Assembly: GCA_020445405.1 (NCBI GenBank)
Contig: JAGRGQ010000027.1
Span: forward strand, 1-48,899
DNA length: 48,899 nucleotides
Source: Gammaproteobacteria bacterium
GTDB lineage: Bacteria > Pseudomonadota > Gammaproteobacteria > Chromatiales > Chromatiaceae
Reading direction: 5' to 3'
The position numbers and the translations under genes were made by a program. The notes beneath the pieces are model-generated. The model was not told the origin of the DNA. It made no database searches and saw only the letters and a list, made by a program, of their open reading frames with translations. This document shows positions 8,401 through 16,409 of the stretch, in pieces; the stretch's first letter is position 1; every line of letters begins with the position of its first letter.

Positions 8401-10703
8401 ACGTCAACGACGCCGGCTCCATCGCCATCGGCGACACCACCCCGGAGCAGGGGCAGACCCTGACCGCGTCGGTAACAGATGCGGACGGCGCCACTGGCGC
8501 CATAGACTACCAGTGGTACCGCAATGGCATCGCGATCAGCGGCGCAACCTCGAACATCTATACCACGGTACAGGCCGACGTCGGCATGGTGCTGACCGTC
8601 GGCGCCAGCTACACCGACGACCTGGCGAGGGTTGAATCCCCGGTCAGTTCGGCTACCGCGCCGGTTGCCAATGGCAATGTCGCGGGAACGGTGACCATAG
8701 ATGACACGACTCCCGTCCAGAACCAGATTCTGACCGCCGGCGTCACCGATGACGACGGCATTCCCGGGACAATAAGCTACCAGTGGTACCGCGACGGCAT
8801 CGCCATTTCCGGCGCGACGGGCAGCACTTACACCACCAGTCAGGCTGACGTGGGCAAGGTGTTGACCGTCTCCGCCACCTATACCGACGACGATTCTGTC
8901 GCCGAGAACCCGATCTCCGGCGCCACCGCTGCTGTGACCGACGTCAATGATGCCCCCACATTCAGCCTGTTCAACGATGCACTCGGCAGTACCGACGAAG
9001 ATACCGAAGTGGAGATCACGCTCGCCACCATGCTGGCGGTCGGCGACGAGGACGATATCGACATTGGTGGCAGCGTCGACGGCTTCATCGTGAAATCAAT
9101 CGCCAGCGGCACGCTGCGCATCGGTGCCAATGCCGCCGCTGCAACACCCTGGAACCCGGCAACCAACGCCAGCATAGATGCCACCCACAACGCCTACTGG
9201 ACCCCGGCCGCAAACGCCAACGGGATTCTGAACGCCTTCGTCGCCGCCGCATTCGACAACAGTGGTGTTGAGTCCACTGGCAGTGCCACCGGACAGGTCA
9301 TCGTACGCGCGGTAAACGACGCGCCGGGTGGTTTACCCGCAATAAACGGCGCCGCGCGGGAGCACATCACCCTCACCGCCGATACCACCGGTATCAGCGA
9401 TGTGGACGGACTCGGCACATTCAAATATCAGTGGCTGCGCGACAGCATTGCGGTCTACGGCGCCACAGGCGGCAGCTACAAGCTGGACGATATAGACGTC
9501 GGTGCACGGATGAGTGTGAGCATAAGCTATGTTGACGGCGACGGCACCACCGAGACCCTGACGAGCGCCCAGACCGCAGTGGTCAGTGCGGTGAACGACG
9601 CACCTATTGTCGTACGCAATCAGCTTACACTGTCGGCCGGCGACAGCATCGTTCTCAACGGTGCCATGCTGGCAGCCACGGATCAGGACAATGCCGACAC
9701 TGGCCTGCTGTTCACCGTTACCGCTATTGACGGCGGCCGCTTCGAACTGGTTTCCAATCCGGGCGTGGCCATCACTAGTTTCACCCAGGCACAGGTAAGC
9801 GCCGGCCAGGTGCGTTTCGTGGACGACGGTGACGTTAACGCGCCGGACTATACCCTTGAAGTCAGTGACGGCCTGGTCGGCGTAGCTTCCCGACCCACCA
9901 TCGATTTCGTTCCGGATCCCAGTCTGAAGAATAGATCTGCTGTTGGCACTATCACCGGACCGGTACCCGTCGCAGCGGTCAGTCCGGTCATCGTCACCGC
10001 TGAAGCCGAAATCGAAGGCGAAGACGAGATTGACGATGCGGAAGGCGATGCGGCGGCCGCTGCGCCGGAAGAGACTGCATCCGAAGGCGAGGAGACGGCC
10101 GGATCCGAGGTCGTCGATGAACCGGTCACCGCAGCCGATGTCACACGCGATTCGAGTGATCACACCTATTCCACAACCGAATCAGGATTGGGTTTTCAGT
10201 CGATTCTAAACGACAATGCACTGCGCAACCCGTTTGTGAACATGCTGCTCGGTGCGCTGGCCTCCCCGGATATCCCGGCAGTGCCAAAACTCCTCGCGAG
10301 CGAGATCAATACGGTGCTAACCACTGCCGGATTCCTTGGCGATCTGGACCGCATCCGGGATAACACAAACCAGACGACCGATTTTGAGCAGCAGCGCGTG
10401 GCCTCCACCATCGCCGTCTCCACCGGCCTCTCCATCGGCTACGTGGCCTGGCTGATCCGCAGCGGCGTGCTGTTAAGCACGGTGCTCTCCTCTCTACCCG
10501 CCTGGCACTTTGTCGATCCGCTGCCGGTGCTCGGCACCATCGCCGCCACCGGAACGAAGCGGTCAGCACAGGATGAAGAGGAGGATTCCGTCGAGTCGAT
10601 GTTCAAAGATCAGACACCGCCTGCCGATAACACAGGGAGCGGAAGGGATTCGCACGCCGATACCGATGGGAGCCACGGCGATCTGTCCGAGCATAAACGG
10701 TAA
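5406..10703 (+). CDS. Giant LEPR-XLL / DUF4347 repeat protein, probable surface adhesin
   Basis: A 1765-residue acidic protein. Residues 19-25 (MEPRMLL) match the LEPR-XLL leader motif found at the N-terminus of large bacterial repeat proteins. Residues about 108-275 form a DUF4347 domain (LLFVDTRVPDY at its start, HGSADGL and LLYGCDLA inside). Three related cadherin/CSPG-like modules start near 281, 715 and 1399, each with an LxxGExVxL start and a SFTQQQIS-like centre. Residues 819-1178 are four exact 90-residue repeats, listed separately. Residues about 1530-1575 are low-complexity Glu/Ala. Residues about 1664-1710 are hydrophobic (GYVAWLIRSGVLLSTVLSS, then LPAWHFVDPLPVL) and could anchor the C-terminus; a charged tail follows. 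No RTX repeats or classical signal peptide are visible. The cluster context suggests export by the upstream adaptors and M50 fusion and regulation by the downstream kinase and EAL protein. Adhesin function is inferred from the architecture. Confidence 0.85.
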   Translation: MSADKRLRREQETMRMEVMEPRMLLSADLMALAGLPGADHSEDDTPWDQFPSDPSEPLGDNPAIGSNPPSPLALSVFNSTIDGYDSSGAENDHPLTLLSDSGQSETISQLLFVDTRVPDYAALIDQIRQSHAGDGLRIYLIDASQDGVVQITDALANHNGVDAVQIISHGSADGLQLGTTWLNGDNVNAYSGQFSQWSACLTDDADLLLYGCDLAADADGRALVDAIAELTSADVAASDDMTGHHSLGGDWELEYQQGAITASQLSFPELRAEWIHTLANAAPVLVNNTLSLNQGETVLLDSTMLSATDADNVANSLQFSVSGVSNGWFALAADTATPITSFTQQQISDSDVVFVHDGGELAPDYLVSVADAEPLSDGPAAATISFSGTNEGVLWLSTDSHVSGANGVPGLDAGGWQQGDLLQQANPNLSFGEAATNGTFSVAFDASDFSSNPNINGIHFVSSSVTVGGINPINLQAGDLLLTTADNNSFTSNGSSPPADLNIKPEDIFYFRPDMAGDYSSGNFYMLLTDPFGSNTEVRGLSLVEKDVWMGDYWLHEGDLLMSRSGGAEDNDIWVMRTDTLDSLNEATYQSIAEKLIEGDDVGVDLDGKIYGLDVLESATAIGGKSYNPGTLLVSLDSTDSSVGVTNQQVDRQDIVALEVIKTSLGSGAGSARVSASVMFDGDDSSGNDVNFDSSNEEIDALTLTIAPSASNTTPSLVNNALTLNEGETVTVTNTMLSASDSDNLDSGLRFNFSGVSGGQFELTGDPGNAVTSFSQQQISDGAVVFVDNGDQIAPSFNISVSDGSASTAPVAGVVNFSNVNDAGAIAIDDTTPDQGQTLIATVTDADGASGVIGYQWYRNGIAISGATASFYTTTQTDVGKTLTVSASYTDDLSSAENPVSAATASVANVNDAGSIAISDATPDQGQTLIATVTDADGASGVINYLWFRNGVVIPGQTTSVYTPVQVDVGKALFVAASYTDDFGAVETPVSSVTAVVANVNDAGSIAIGDTTPEQGQTLTASVTDADGATGAIDYQWYRNGIAISGATSNIYTTVQADVGMVLTVGASYTDDLARVESPVSSATAPVANGNVAGTVTIDDTTPVQNQILTAGVTDDDGIPGTISYQWYRDGIAISGATGSTYTTSQADVGKVLTVSATYTDDDSVAENPISGATAAVTDVNDAPTFSLFNDALGSTDEDTEVEITLATMLAVGDEDDIDIGGSVDGFIVKSIASGTLRIGANAAAATPWNPATNASIDATHNAYWTPAANANGILNAFVAAAFDNSGVESTGSATGQVIVRAVNDAPGGLPAINGAAREHITLTADTTGISDVDGLGTFKYQWLRDSIAVYGATGGSYKLDDIDVGARMSVSISYVDGDGTTETLTSAQTAVVSAVNDAPIVVRNQLTLSAGDSIVLNGAMLAATDQDNADTGLLFTVTAIDGGRFELVSNPGVAITSFTQAQVSAGQVRFVDDGDVNAPDYTLEVSDGLVGVASRPTIDFVPDPSLKNRSAVGTITGPVPVAAVSPVIVTAEAEIEGEDEIDDAEGDAAAAAPEETASEGEETAGSEVVDEPVTAADVTRDSSDHTYSTTESGLGFQSILNDNALRNPFVNMLLGALASPDIPAVPKLLASEINTVLTTAGFLGDLDRIRDNTNQTTDFEQQRVASTIAVSTGLSIGYVAWLIRSGVLLSTVLSSLPAWHFVDPLPVLGTIAATGTKRSAQDEEEDSVESMFKDQTPPADNTGSGRDSHADTDGSHGDLSEHKR
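7860..8939 (+). repeat. Four tandem 270-bp (90-codon) repeats inside the giant protein gene
   Basis: Units begin at 7860, 8130, 8400 and 8670, and a fifth partial start is at 8940, so the spacing is exactly 270 bp each time. Each unit starts near (A)NVNDAG, continues with TTPxQGQTLxAxVTDADG and YQWYRNGIAISGA, and ends with DVGKxLTVxASYTDD. The fourth unit is the most diverged (GNVAGTVTID at its start). Similarity is visible in DNA as well as protein, which indicates recent duplication or gene conversion. Units of this type are Ig-like folds common in large bacterial adhesins. Confidence 0.9.
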
Positions 10704-10708
10704 ATACA

Positions 10709-13612
10709 ATGAATTTTCTTTCCGCAAAATCGCGTATCGCCGTGGGTCAAGTGGGGATTTTGATCAGTCTGTTGCTGACCGCGAGCTTTTTCGGAATATT
10801 CCCCGATCAGGCTAAAACCGCGCGCGAGGGGCGTTCAGCGATGGCTGAGGCGATCGCCGCCAACAGCTCGCTGATAGTCACCAAGGACGATATCAAACGG
10901 CTTGAGGCTGTGCTGCAGCTGGTGGTCAAACGCAATAAAGACCTGCTTTCGGCTGCGCTGCGCACCGAGTCCGGCTTTCTGGTGGCCACCGTCGGGCCGC
11001 ATGAAGATCTCTGGAAAGAGACCGACTCGACATATTCGACCGATTCCCATATTCAGGTTCCAATCTGGGCCGGTCAGACCCGCTGGGGGCGAATCGAACT
11101 ACGCTTCAACGAGTTGAAGGCGGAAGGCTGGCGCGGTCTCGCCGATGACCCGCTGGTGCAGACCCTCGCCTTCCTATCCGTGACCGGTTTTATCGGCTTC
11201 TATTTCTATCTGGGCAAAATGTTGAAACAGCTGGACCCCTCGCAGGCGATTCCGGGGAGGGTGCGTTCGGCACTGGATACCATGGCGGAAGGCCTTTTGG
11301 TGCTCGACAACAAGGAGCAGATTGTGCTCGCCAACCGTGCATTCGCCCGCACGCTGGGCGAGGATCCGGACGCACTGCTCGGTCGCCGGGTTGGTGAGTT
11401 TCCCTGGTCCGACGCGGATGGCGTGGCGCTCGAGGCGGAGACCCGGCCCTGGCATCTGGCGCTGACCAGCGGCGAGGCACAGAAAAACCGCCGGGTGCGT
11501 TTGACGCTGCCCAACGGCGGCCGCCTCACCTTTCTGATCAACTGCTCCCCCGTGCTCGGCAGCGGCGGCAAGTATGCCGGCGTGCTGGTCAGTTTCGATG
11601 ATGTGACGCAACTGGAGGAGGCTGAGATCGAGCTGCTCAAGTCCAAGGAGGACGCAGAAGCCGCCAATCAGGCCAAGAGCGTCTTTCTGGCCAACATGAG
11701 CCATGAGATCCGCACGCCGATGAATGCGATTCTCGGCTTTACCGAACTGCTCAAACGGAGCAACGGCAGCGACCCCCGTGCCACCCGCAAACATCTCGAG
11801 ACCATCTACTCCAGCGGCAGGCATCTGCTGGAGCTGATCAACGATATTCTCGATCTCTCCAAAGTTGAGGCAGGTCGTCTGGAGGTGGAGCGTATATCCA
11901 CCAACCCCTACCCGATAATTCAGGAAGTGGTGAAGGTATTGGGTGTAAAAGCTGCGGAAAAAGGGATCAGCTGCGAATTCAGGCTGGATGGAGAAGTTCC
12001 CGAAACCATCGAGGGCGATCCCGGCAGGATTCGACAGATCGTGACCAACCTGGTGGGCAACGCCATTAAGTTCACCGAACACGGCGGCGTTACCGTCAGC
12101 GCCCACGGTCGCCGTCTGGCGGATGGAAAGCTGGTGTTCTGCATCGATGTGGCGGACACCGGCGTCGGTATGAGTCCGGAGGCGACCCGGCGAATATTCG
12201 AGGACTTTGTGCAGGCCGACAACACGGTGACGCGCAAGTTTGGCGGTACCGGGCTCGGTCTCTCCATCAGCCGTAAATTCGCGCGTGCGCTGGGTGGCGA
12301 TATCAGCGTTGAGAGTCAACCAGGCAACGGCAGCGTTTTCAAGGTGACACTGGATGCGGGGAACATCAGCGGCGTCCGCTGGATATCCGCCGAAGCGGCA
12401 CTCGCCGCCGGCGTTGCCTCTGAAGCCGCTGGCCAGATTATTTGGAAATTCCCGCAGGCAAGCGTGCTGGTGGTGGACGATGGACCGGAAAACCGCGAGC
12501 TGGTCAGGCTGGTGCTGGAGGAGTACGGCCTGACAGTCGACGAAGCCGGTAACGGGCGCAGCGGAGTTGAGATGGCGACGTGCAACCGCTACGACCTGAT
12601 ACTGATGGATATTCAGATGCCGGAGATGGACGGATTTACTGCAACACGAATACTCCGCGAAGGCGGCATGAAAACCCCGATCGTGGCGTTAACCGCTAAT
12701 GCGATGAAGGGATTCGAACAGCAATGTCTGGACGGCGGCTACAGCGGATACTTCACCAAACCTATCGATATCGATGGGTTCGTCGCAGCCGTGGCCGAGA
12801 TGCTGGGGGCCGAAGTGTCAGGCAAAGTATCCGATGACGGCACCGAAACCATTCCCGCGGTGCTGACCGCGTCGGTTGAAGAGCGCTTCCCGCTCATCTC
12901 GACCCTGAATGCCGATCCGCGCTTCACCGAACTGATTGTCCGTTTCAGAGCACGCCTCGCGGCCCAGCTTGCATTGATGGATGCGGCCTGGTCGGACCGT
13001 AATATGGATGCACTCGCGAAGCTGGCACACTGGCTGAAGGGTGCCGGCGGCACCGTGGGTTTCGGACAGTTCACTGAACCGGCCAGGGAACTTGAAGCGG
13101 CAGCCAGGGAAGGTAATTTCGAAGCCGCCGGGACCAGGCTGGGCGAGCTGCATTCGCTGTCGGAGAGAATAGCTGTCGGGGACGCGGCCGGACAGCTGGT
13201 CGAAAGCGCTGCGGAAGGGACGGCAGCCGCTGCCGTGCACCCTCCGATCGTCTCCCGACTGGCCGGCAACCTCCGTCTGCACTCCGCTATCGGAAAGTTC
13301 GTACTCCGCTTACAGCAGCAGCATCAAGCCATGCTGGCAGCCTGTAACGCCGGCGAGCTGGAGGAGATATCCAGGCTGGCACACTGGCTGAAAGGCGCCG
13401 GGGGTACGGTCGGTTACGACGCGTTCACCGAGCCGGCGATGGAACTGGAGCAGTTAGCCAGGGCCGGACAGCGGGAGGGTATAGAAAGAGTCATTCAACA
13501 CATCGGCACGCTGGTAGCGGCGGTGCAACTTCCCGGCACGGAACAGACCCGGGGTCGGGCGGAACAAGTTTCCAGCGAAAAACAACCGGCTGTAAATCAA
13601 ATGCAGGTCTGA
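10709..13612 (+). CDS. Hybrid sensor histidine kinase with PAS, REC and two HPt domains
   Basis: 967 residues. Transmembrane helices lie at about 11-31 and 153-172 with a periplasmic sensor of about 120 residues between them. Then come a PAS domain (about 185-310), a HisKA domain with the H-box NMSHEIRTPMNA (His332), a HATPase with NLVGNAIKFT, DTGVGMS and GGTGLGLSIS, and a receiver with the phospho-acceptor in LILMDIQMPEMDG (Asp634). Two C-terminal HPt domains share the same motif AHWLKGAGGTVG (His774 and His892). It lies 5 bp after the giant protein gene and 9 bp before a REC-GGDEF-EAL protein, its most likely phosphotransfer partner. The kinase likely senses an envelope state linked to the giant protein; the signal is unknown. 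A second, near-duplicate HPt is uncommon. Confidence 0.93.
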   Translation: MNFLSAKSRIAVGQVGILISLLLTASFFGIFPDQAKTAREGRSAMAEAIAANSSLIVTKDDIKRLEAVLQLVVKRNKDLLSAALRTESGFLVATVGPHEDLWKETDSTYSTDSHIQVPIWAGQTRWGRIELRFNELKAEGWRGLADDPLVQTLAFLSVTGFIGFYFYLGKMLKQLDPSQAIPGRVRSALDTMAEGLLVLDNKEQIVLANRAFARTLGEDPDALLGRRVGEFPWSDADGVALEAETRPWHLALTSGEAQKNRRVRLTLPNGGRLTFLINCSPVLGSGGKYAGVLVSFDDVTQLEEAEIELLKSKEDAEAANQAKSVFLANMSHEIRTPMNAILGFTELLKRSNGSDPRATRKHLETIYSSGRHLLELINDILDLSKVEAGRLEVERISTNPYPIIQEVVKVLGVKAAEKGISCEFRLDGEVPETIEGDPGRIRQIVTNLVGNAIKFTEHGGVTVSAHGRRLADGKLVFCIDVADTGVGMSPEATRRIFEDFVQADNTVTRKFGGTGLGLSISRKFARALGGDISVESQPGNGSVFKVTLDAGNISGVRWISAEAALAAGVASEAAGQIIWKFPQASVLVVDDGPENRELVRLVLEEYGLTVDEAGNGRSGVEMATCNRYDLILMDIQMPEMDGFTATRILREGGMKTPIVALTANAMKGFEQQCLDGGYSGYFTKPIDIDGFVAAVAEMLGAEVSGKVSDDGTETIPAVLTASVEERFPLISTLNADPRFTELIVRFRARLAAQLALMDAAWSDRNMDALAKLAHWLKGAGGTVGFGQFTEPARELEAAAREGNFEAAGTRLGELHSLSERIAVGDAAGQLVESAAEGTAAAAVHPPIVSRLAGNLRLHSAIGKFVLRLQQQHQAMLAACNAGELEEISRLAHWLKGAGGTVGYDAFTEPAMELEQLARAGQREGIERVIQHIGTLVAAVQLPGTEQTRGRAEQVSSEKQPAVNQMQV

Positions 13613-13621
13613 CGACTGAAT

Positions 13622-15454
13622 ATGTTCATTGAGCAAAGAAATCAGCATTTTCCACCGCCGTCAGCACAGACGGCACGGGAGTCATCCAATCCGGGTGCCG
13701 GAAAAAGGGACGATAACCTGGCATCGCTGGCCAATGCCACCATCATGATGGTGGACGATGAGCCTATAACCATGGAGGTGGTTCAGACCTTTCTCGAAGA
13801 CGCCGGCTATGAACGTTTTCAACTGATCGAAGACTCCAGAATTGCTTTCGACAAAATACTTGAAGAGCGGCCCGATATTCTGCTGCTGGATCTGATGATG
13901 CCGCATGTGAGCGGCTTTGAAATCCTCGAAAAAATCCGCACACACCCGCACATCAAGCATTTGCCGGTAATCATGCTCACCTCATCGTCCGAGGCGGAAA
14001 CCAAGCTTCAGGCACTGGACAAAGGCGCGACCGACTTTCTGGCCAAACCTGTGGATCCCAGCGAACTGGCGCTGCGCGTGCGCAATACATTGGCGGCAAA
14101 AGCCTACCAGGACCAGCTCGCCTACTACGACCCGCTGACCAACCTGCCCAACCGGAGACTTTTTCTCGACCGTCTGGAGTGGTCGATGCAGCAGGCGGAC
14201 CGGCAGAATTCCCATCTGGCTGTCCTGCATGTGGCGCTGAATCAGTTCAAACGCGTGTACGACAACTTCGGGCCCAGGGTCAGCGACCAGGTGATCAAGC
14301 AGGCTGCGATCCGAATCCAGAATTGCGTGCGCAGCAGCGATCTGGTCGGACACGACAGCACCGGCGAGAGCGACAGATATATGCTCTACCGGCTGGGCGC
14401 CAATGAATTTTCCGTGCTCTGCACCCAGTTGCAGCAGACTGAAAGTTCCGCGAAGGTGGCCGCCCGCATACTTGAAGCGATGCAGTCGTCCTTCGATGCA
14501 GAGGTTACCGAGGTGCTTATGCCTGCCAGCATCGGTATCGCCGGTTATCCGGGCGATGCGCATGACATAGAGTCATTGACTCAGAAAGCGGTGATTGCCT
14601 GCGCCCAGGCCGAGGAAAAGGGTGGTTCCGGCTTCGAGTTCTATTCCAGCCAGATGAATATCAACTCATTGCAGCGGATACATATGGAGGCAAATCTTCG
14701 GCATGCCGTCGAAAACAACGAACTGCTGCTCTATTACCAACCCAAAGTGAACATAAAAAGCGGCCTCATCGTCGGCGTCGAGGCGCTCATCCGCTGGCGG
14801 AAACCGGATGGAGAGATGGTTTTTCCCGACCAGTTCATTCCGCTCGCAGAAGAGTCCGGTCTGATCATTCCCCTCGGCGAATGGGTGCTCAAAACGGCCT
14901 GCGCTCAACTCGCCCTTTGGCAGGCCCAGGGTAACTGGATCAGCGTTGCCGTAAACCTTTCGGCCAAGCAGTTTTATGCGGGAAATCTGGTTGAGAGCGT
15001 CTCCCGCGTCATCAACGAGAGCAGTATCGACCCCAGCTATCTGACCCTGGAATTAACCGAAAGCCTGTTCATGGATGACACCACCCTCGCGGTGGGTACT
15101 CTGGGCGGTCTGATGGGATTGGGTTCAAAGATATCGATGGACGACTTCGGCACCGGCTACTCTTCGCTCGGCTATCTGAAATCGTTTCCGCTGAACGAGC
15201 TGAAAATAGACCGCTCTTTCCTCACCGGTCTCAATGCCAGCCGTCAGGATCAGGCGCTGGTCTCAGCTATTGTCTACCTGGCCCACGAATTTGACCTTAA
15301 GGTGGTTGCGGAAGGGGTTGAGGATGCGGCTCAGCTGAAATTTCTTACCGGAATCGGTTGCGATCAATACCAGGGATATCTGTTCAGCAAACCGGTTCCG
15401 GTGGCGGAGATTGATCCCATGCTCGCATCCCAGGGTATTCAACGCAGGGTTTGA
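13622..15454 (+). CDS. Response regulator with degenerate GGDEF and intact EAL domain
   Basis: 610 residues. The receiver domain (about 38-160) keeps acidic residues in VDDEP and the phospho-acceptor in ILLLDLMMP (Asp90), with the conserved Lys in AKPVD. The GGDEF domain (about 170-340) has GANEF at 259-263 in place of GG(D/E)EF, so diguanylate cyclase activity is unlikely. The EAL domain (about 360-605) keeps EAL (387-389), NLSAKQF, ELTES, DDFGTGYSS, LKIDRSF and AEGVED, the residues needed for cyclic-di-GMP hydrolysis. The predicted role is a phosphorylation-controlled phosphodiesterase driven by the hybrid kinase 9 bp upstream. Lower cyclic-di-GMP usually favours release of surface adhesins, which fits the preceding large protein, but that link is inference. 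Confidence 0.93.
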   Translation: MFIEQRNQHFPPPSAQTARESSNPGAGKRDDNLASLANATIMMVDDEPITMEVVQTFLEDAGYERFQLIEDSRIAFDKILEERPDILLLDLMMPHVSGFEILEKIRTHPHIKHLPVIMLTSSSEAETKLQALDKGATDFLAKPVDPSELALRVRNTLAAKAYQDQLAYYDPLTNLPNRRLFLDRLEWSMQQADRQNSHLAVLHVALNQFKRVYDNFGPRVSDQVIKQAAIRIQNCVRSSDLVGHDSTGESDRYMLYRLGANEFSVLCTQLQQTESSAKVAARILEAMQSSFDAEVTEVLMPASIGIAGYPGDAHDIESLTQKAVIACAQAEEKGGSGFEFYSSQMNINSLQRIHMEANLRHAVENNELLLYYQPKVNIKSGLIVGVEALIRWRKPDGEMVFPDQFIPLAEESGLIIPLGEWVLKTACAQLALWQAQGNWISVAVNLSAKQFYAGNLVESVSRVINESSIDPSYLTLELTESLFMDDTTLAVGTLGGLMGLGSKISMDDFGTGYSSLGYLKSFPLNELKIDRSFLTGLNASRQDQALVSAIVYLAHEFDLKVVAEGVEDAAQLKFLTGIGCDQYQGYLFSKPVPVAEIDPMLASQGIQRRV

Positions 15455-15476
15455 ACTGCTGAACCAGCTTAGGCAC

Positions 15477-15505
15477 AAAAAAAGCGCCCCACAGGGCGTG
15501 GGGCG
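15477..15505 (-). terminator. Intrinsic terminator between convergent genes
   Basis: Perfect 8-bp stem CGCCCCAC / GTGGGGCG (15485-15492 and 15498-15505) with a 5-base loop. On the minus strand it is followed by seven T residues (A run at 15477-15483), so it fits termination of the minus-strand gene ending at 15550. On the plus strand it lies 23 bp after the EAL gene stop and may work in both directions. Confidence 0.8.
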
Positions 15506-15549
15506 TTGCCTTACCAAGCAAATGGTTTTAACGACTCACATAATTTCCA

Positions 15550-16313
15550 CTACTTGGGGTTGAGTCCGAGAAACCTGATGGTCTCGATCGTCAACTGCCC
15601 GCTCGCCAATCCTTTCTGCCGCTGGTACGCATTGACTGCTGCCATCGTGGAGCGCCCAAGGACGCCGTCAATTGCACCTGGATTATGACCGGCCGCCGCC
15701 AGCGCGGTTTGTACCCGGCTGATGAGATCGGCAACGGCATTGGTTTCACACAGAATCGGGCGCCACACCATCATTCCATCCGTGACTTTCTCACGCTTGT
15801 CCACTGTCTGATATACCGCCGGGATGGTTATCCACTCCTCTTTCGGAGCCTGAACCAGCTTCTTCACGCGAACGGTCTTGTACTCGGCAGGGACGGTGAC
15901 CTTCTCCACCTCCGGCGGATCCACCATCACGCGTCTCTTGACCACTTCAACGCAGCGGGAATCGTCTCTTTGCGTGTGGAAGGGCCGCTCTTCATGACCC
16001 TCTTCGTTACCGTCCTGTACTCAGCCGGCACCTCAACCGGGCACATGATTTCACCGCTGGCATTGTCGACTCTCTCTATCCGGCCGCGCCCGCTCTTCCA
16101 GGTCGTGTAGGCGGGCTTCACCAATACCTTTTCGGTCACGTTCTCATAGCCTCTCTCCGTAGACGCGATGCTCGTGGTTTTAAATTCTAAACAGGTTTTT
16201 ACCGATTGACTGTCAACAATTGTTAAAGCGCCCCATACGCTTTTTGGAAAACCCGGTTGGAGAAGCTTGATACCAGCCGCGCATACCCGGATGCGACTGT
16301 TAACATTTGTCAC
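15550..16313 (-). pseudogene. Peptidoglycan-binding repeat protein, frameshifted and probably 5'-decayed
   Basis: Two minus-strand reading frames join into one recognisable protein. The upstream frame (16313 to about 15935) contains ENVTEKVLVKPAYTTWK, ASGEIMCPVEVPAEYRTV and RKETIPA; the downstream frame (about 15945 to 15550) continues with VVKRRVMVDPPEVEKV, VPAEYKTVRVKKLV and IPAVYQTV. It ends in a peptidoglycan-binding domain of the PG_binding_1 type (IDGVLGRSTMAAVNAYQRQKGL). The frames meet near 15940, where one missing base would restore continuity. The first 50 or so codons show no signal peptide or family similarity, and the only in-frame upstream start is a GTG at 16313, so the 5' end is also doubtful. 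The (V/I)PAxYxTV repeat family is usually envelope-located. A real frameshift cannot be told from a sequencing error here. Confidence 0.7.
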
Positions 16314-16409
16314 AACGCTGCAGATTGCGCGAGAGCTGGTATATTGCTGTCAGCGTGGCGGAAACGCCTGCACCGGATTGCTGGCCCATCGACACAGCAG
16401 AGGACGACC

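Noticed and set aside
7860-8939. Regular repeats considered as a CRISPR-like array.
   Set aside because: The period is 270 bp, in frame and protein-coding throughout; there are no short repeats with unique spacers.
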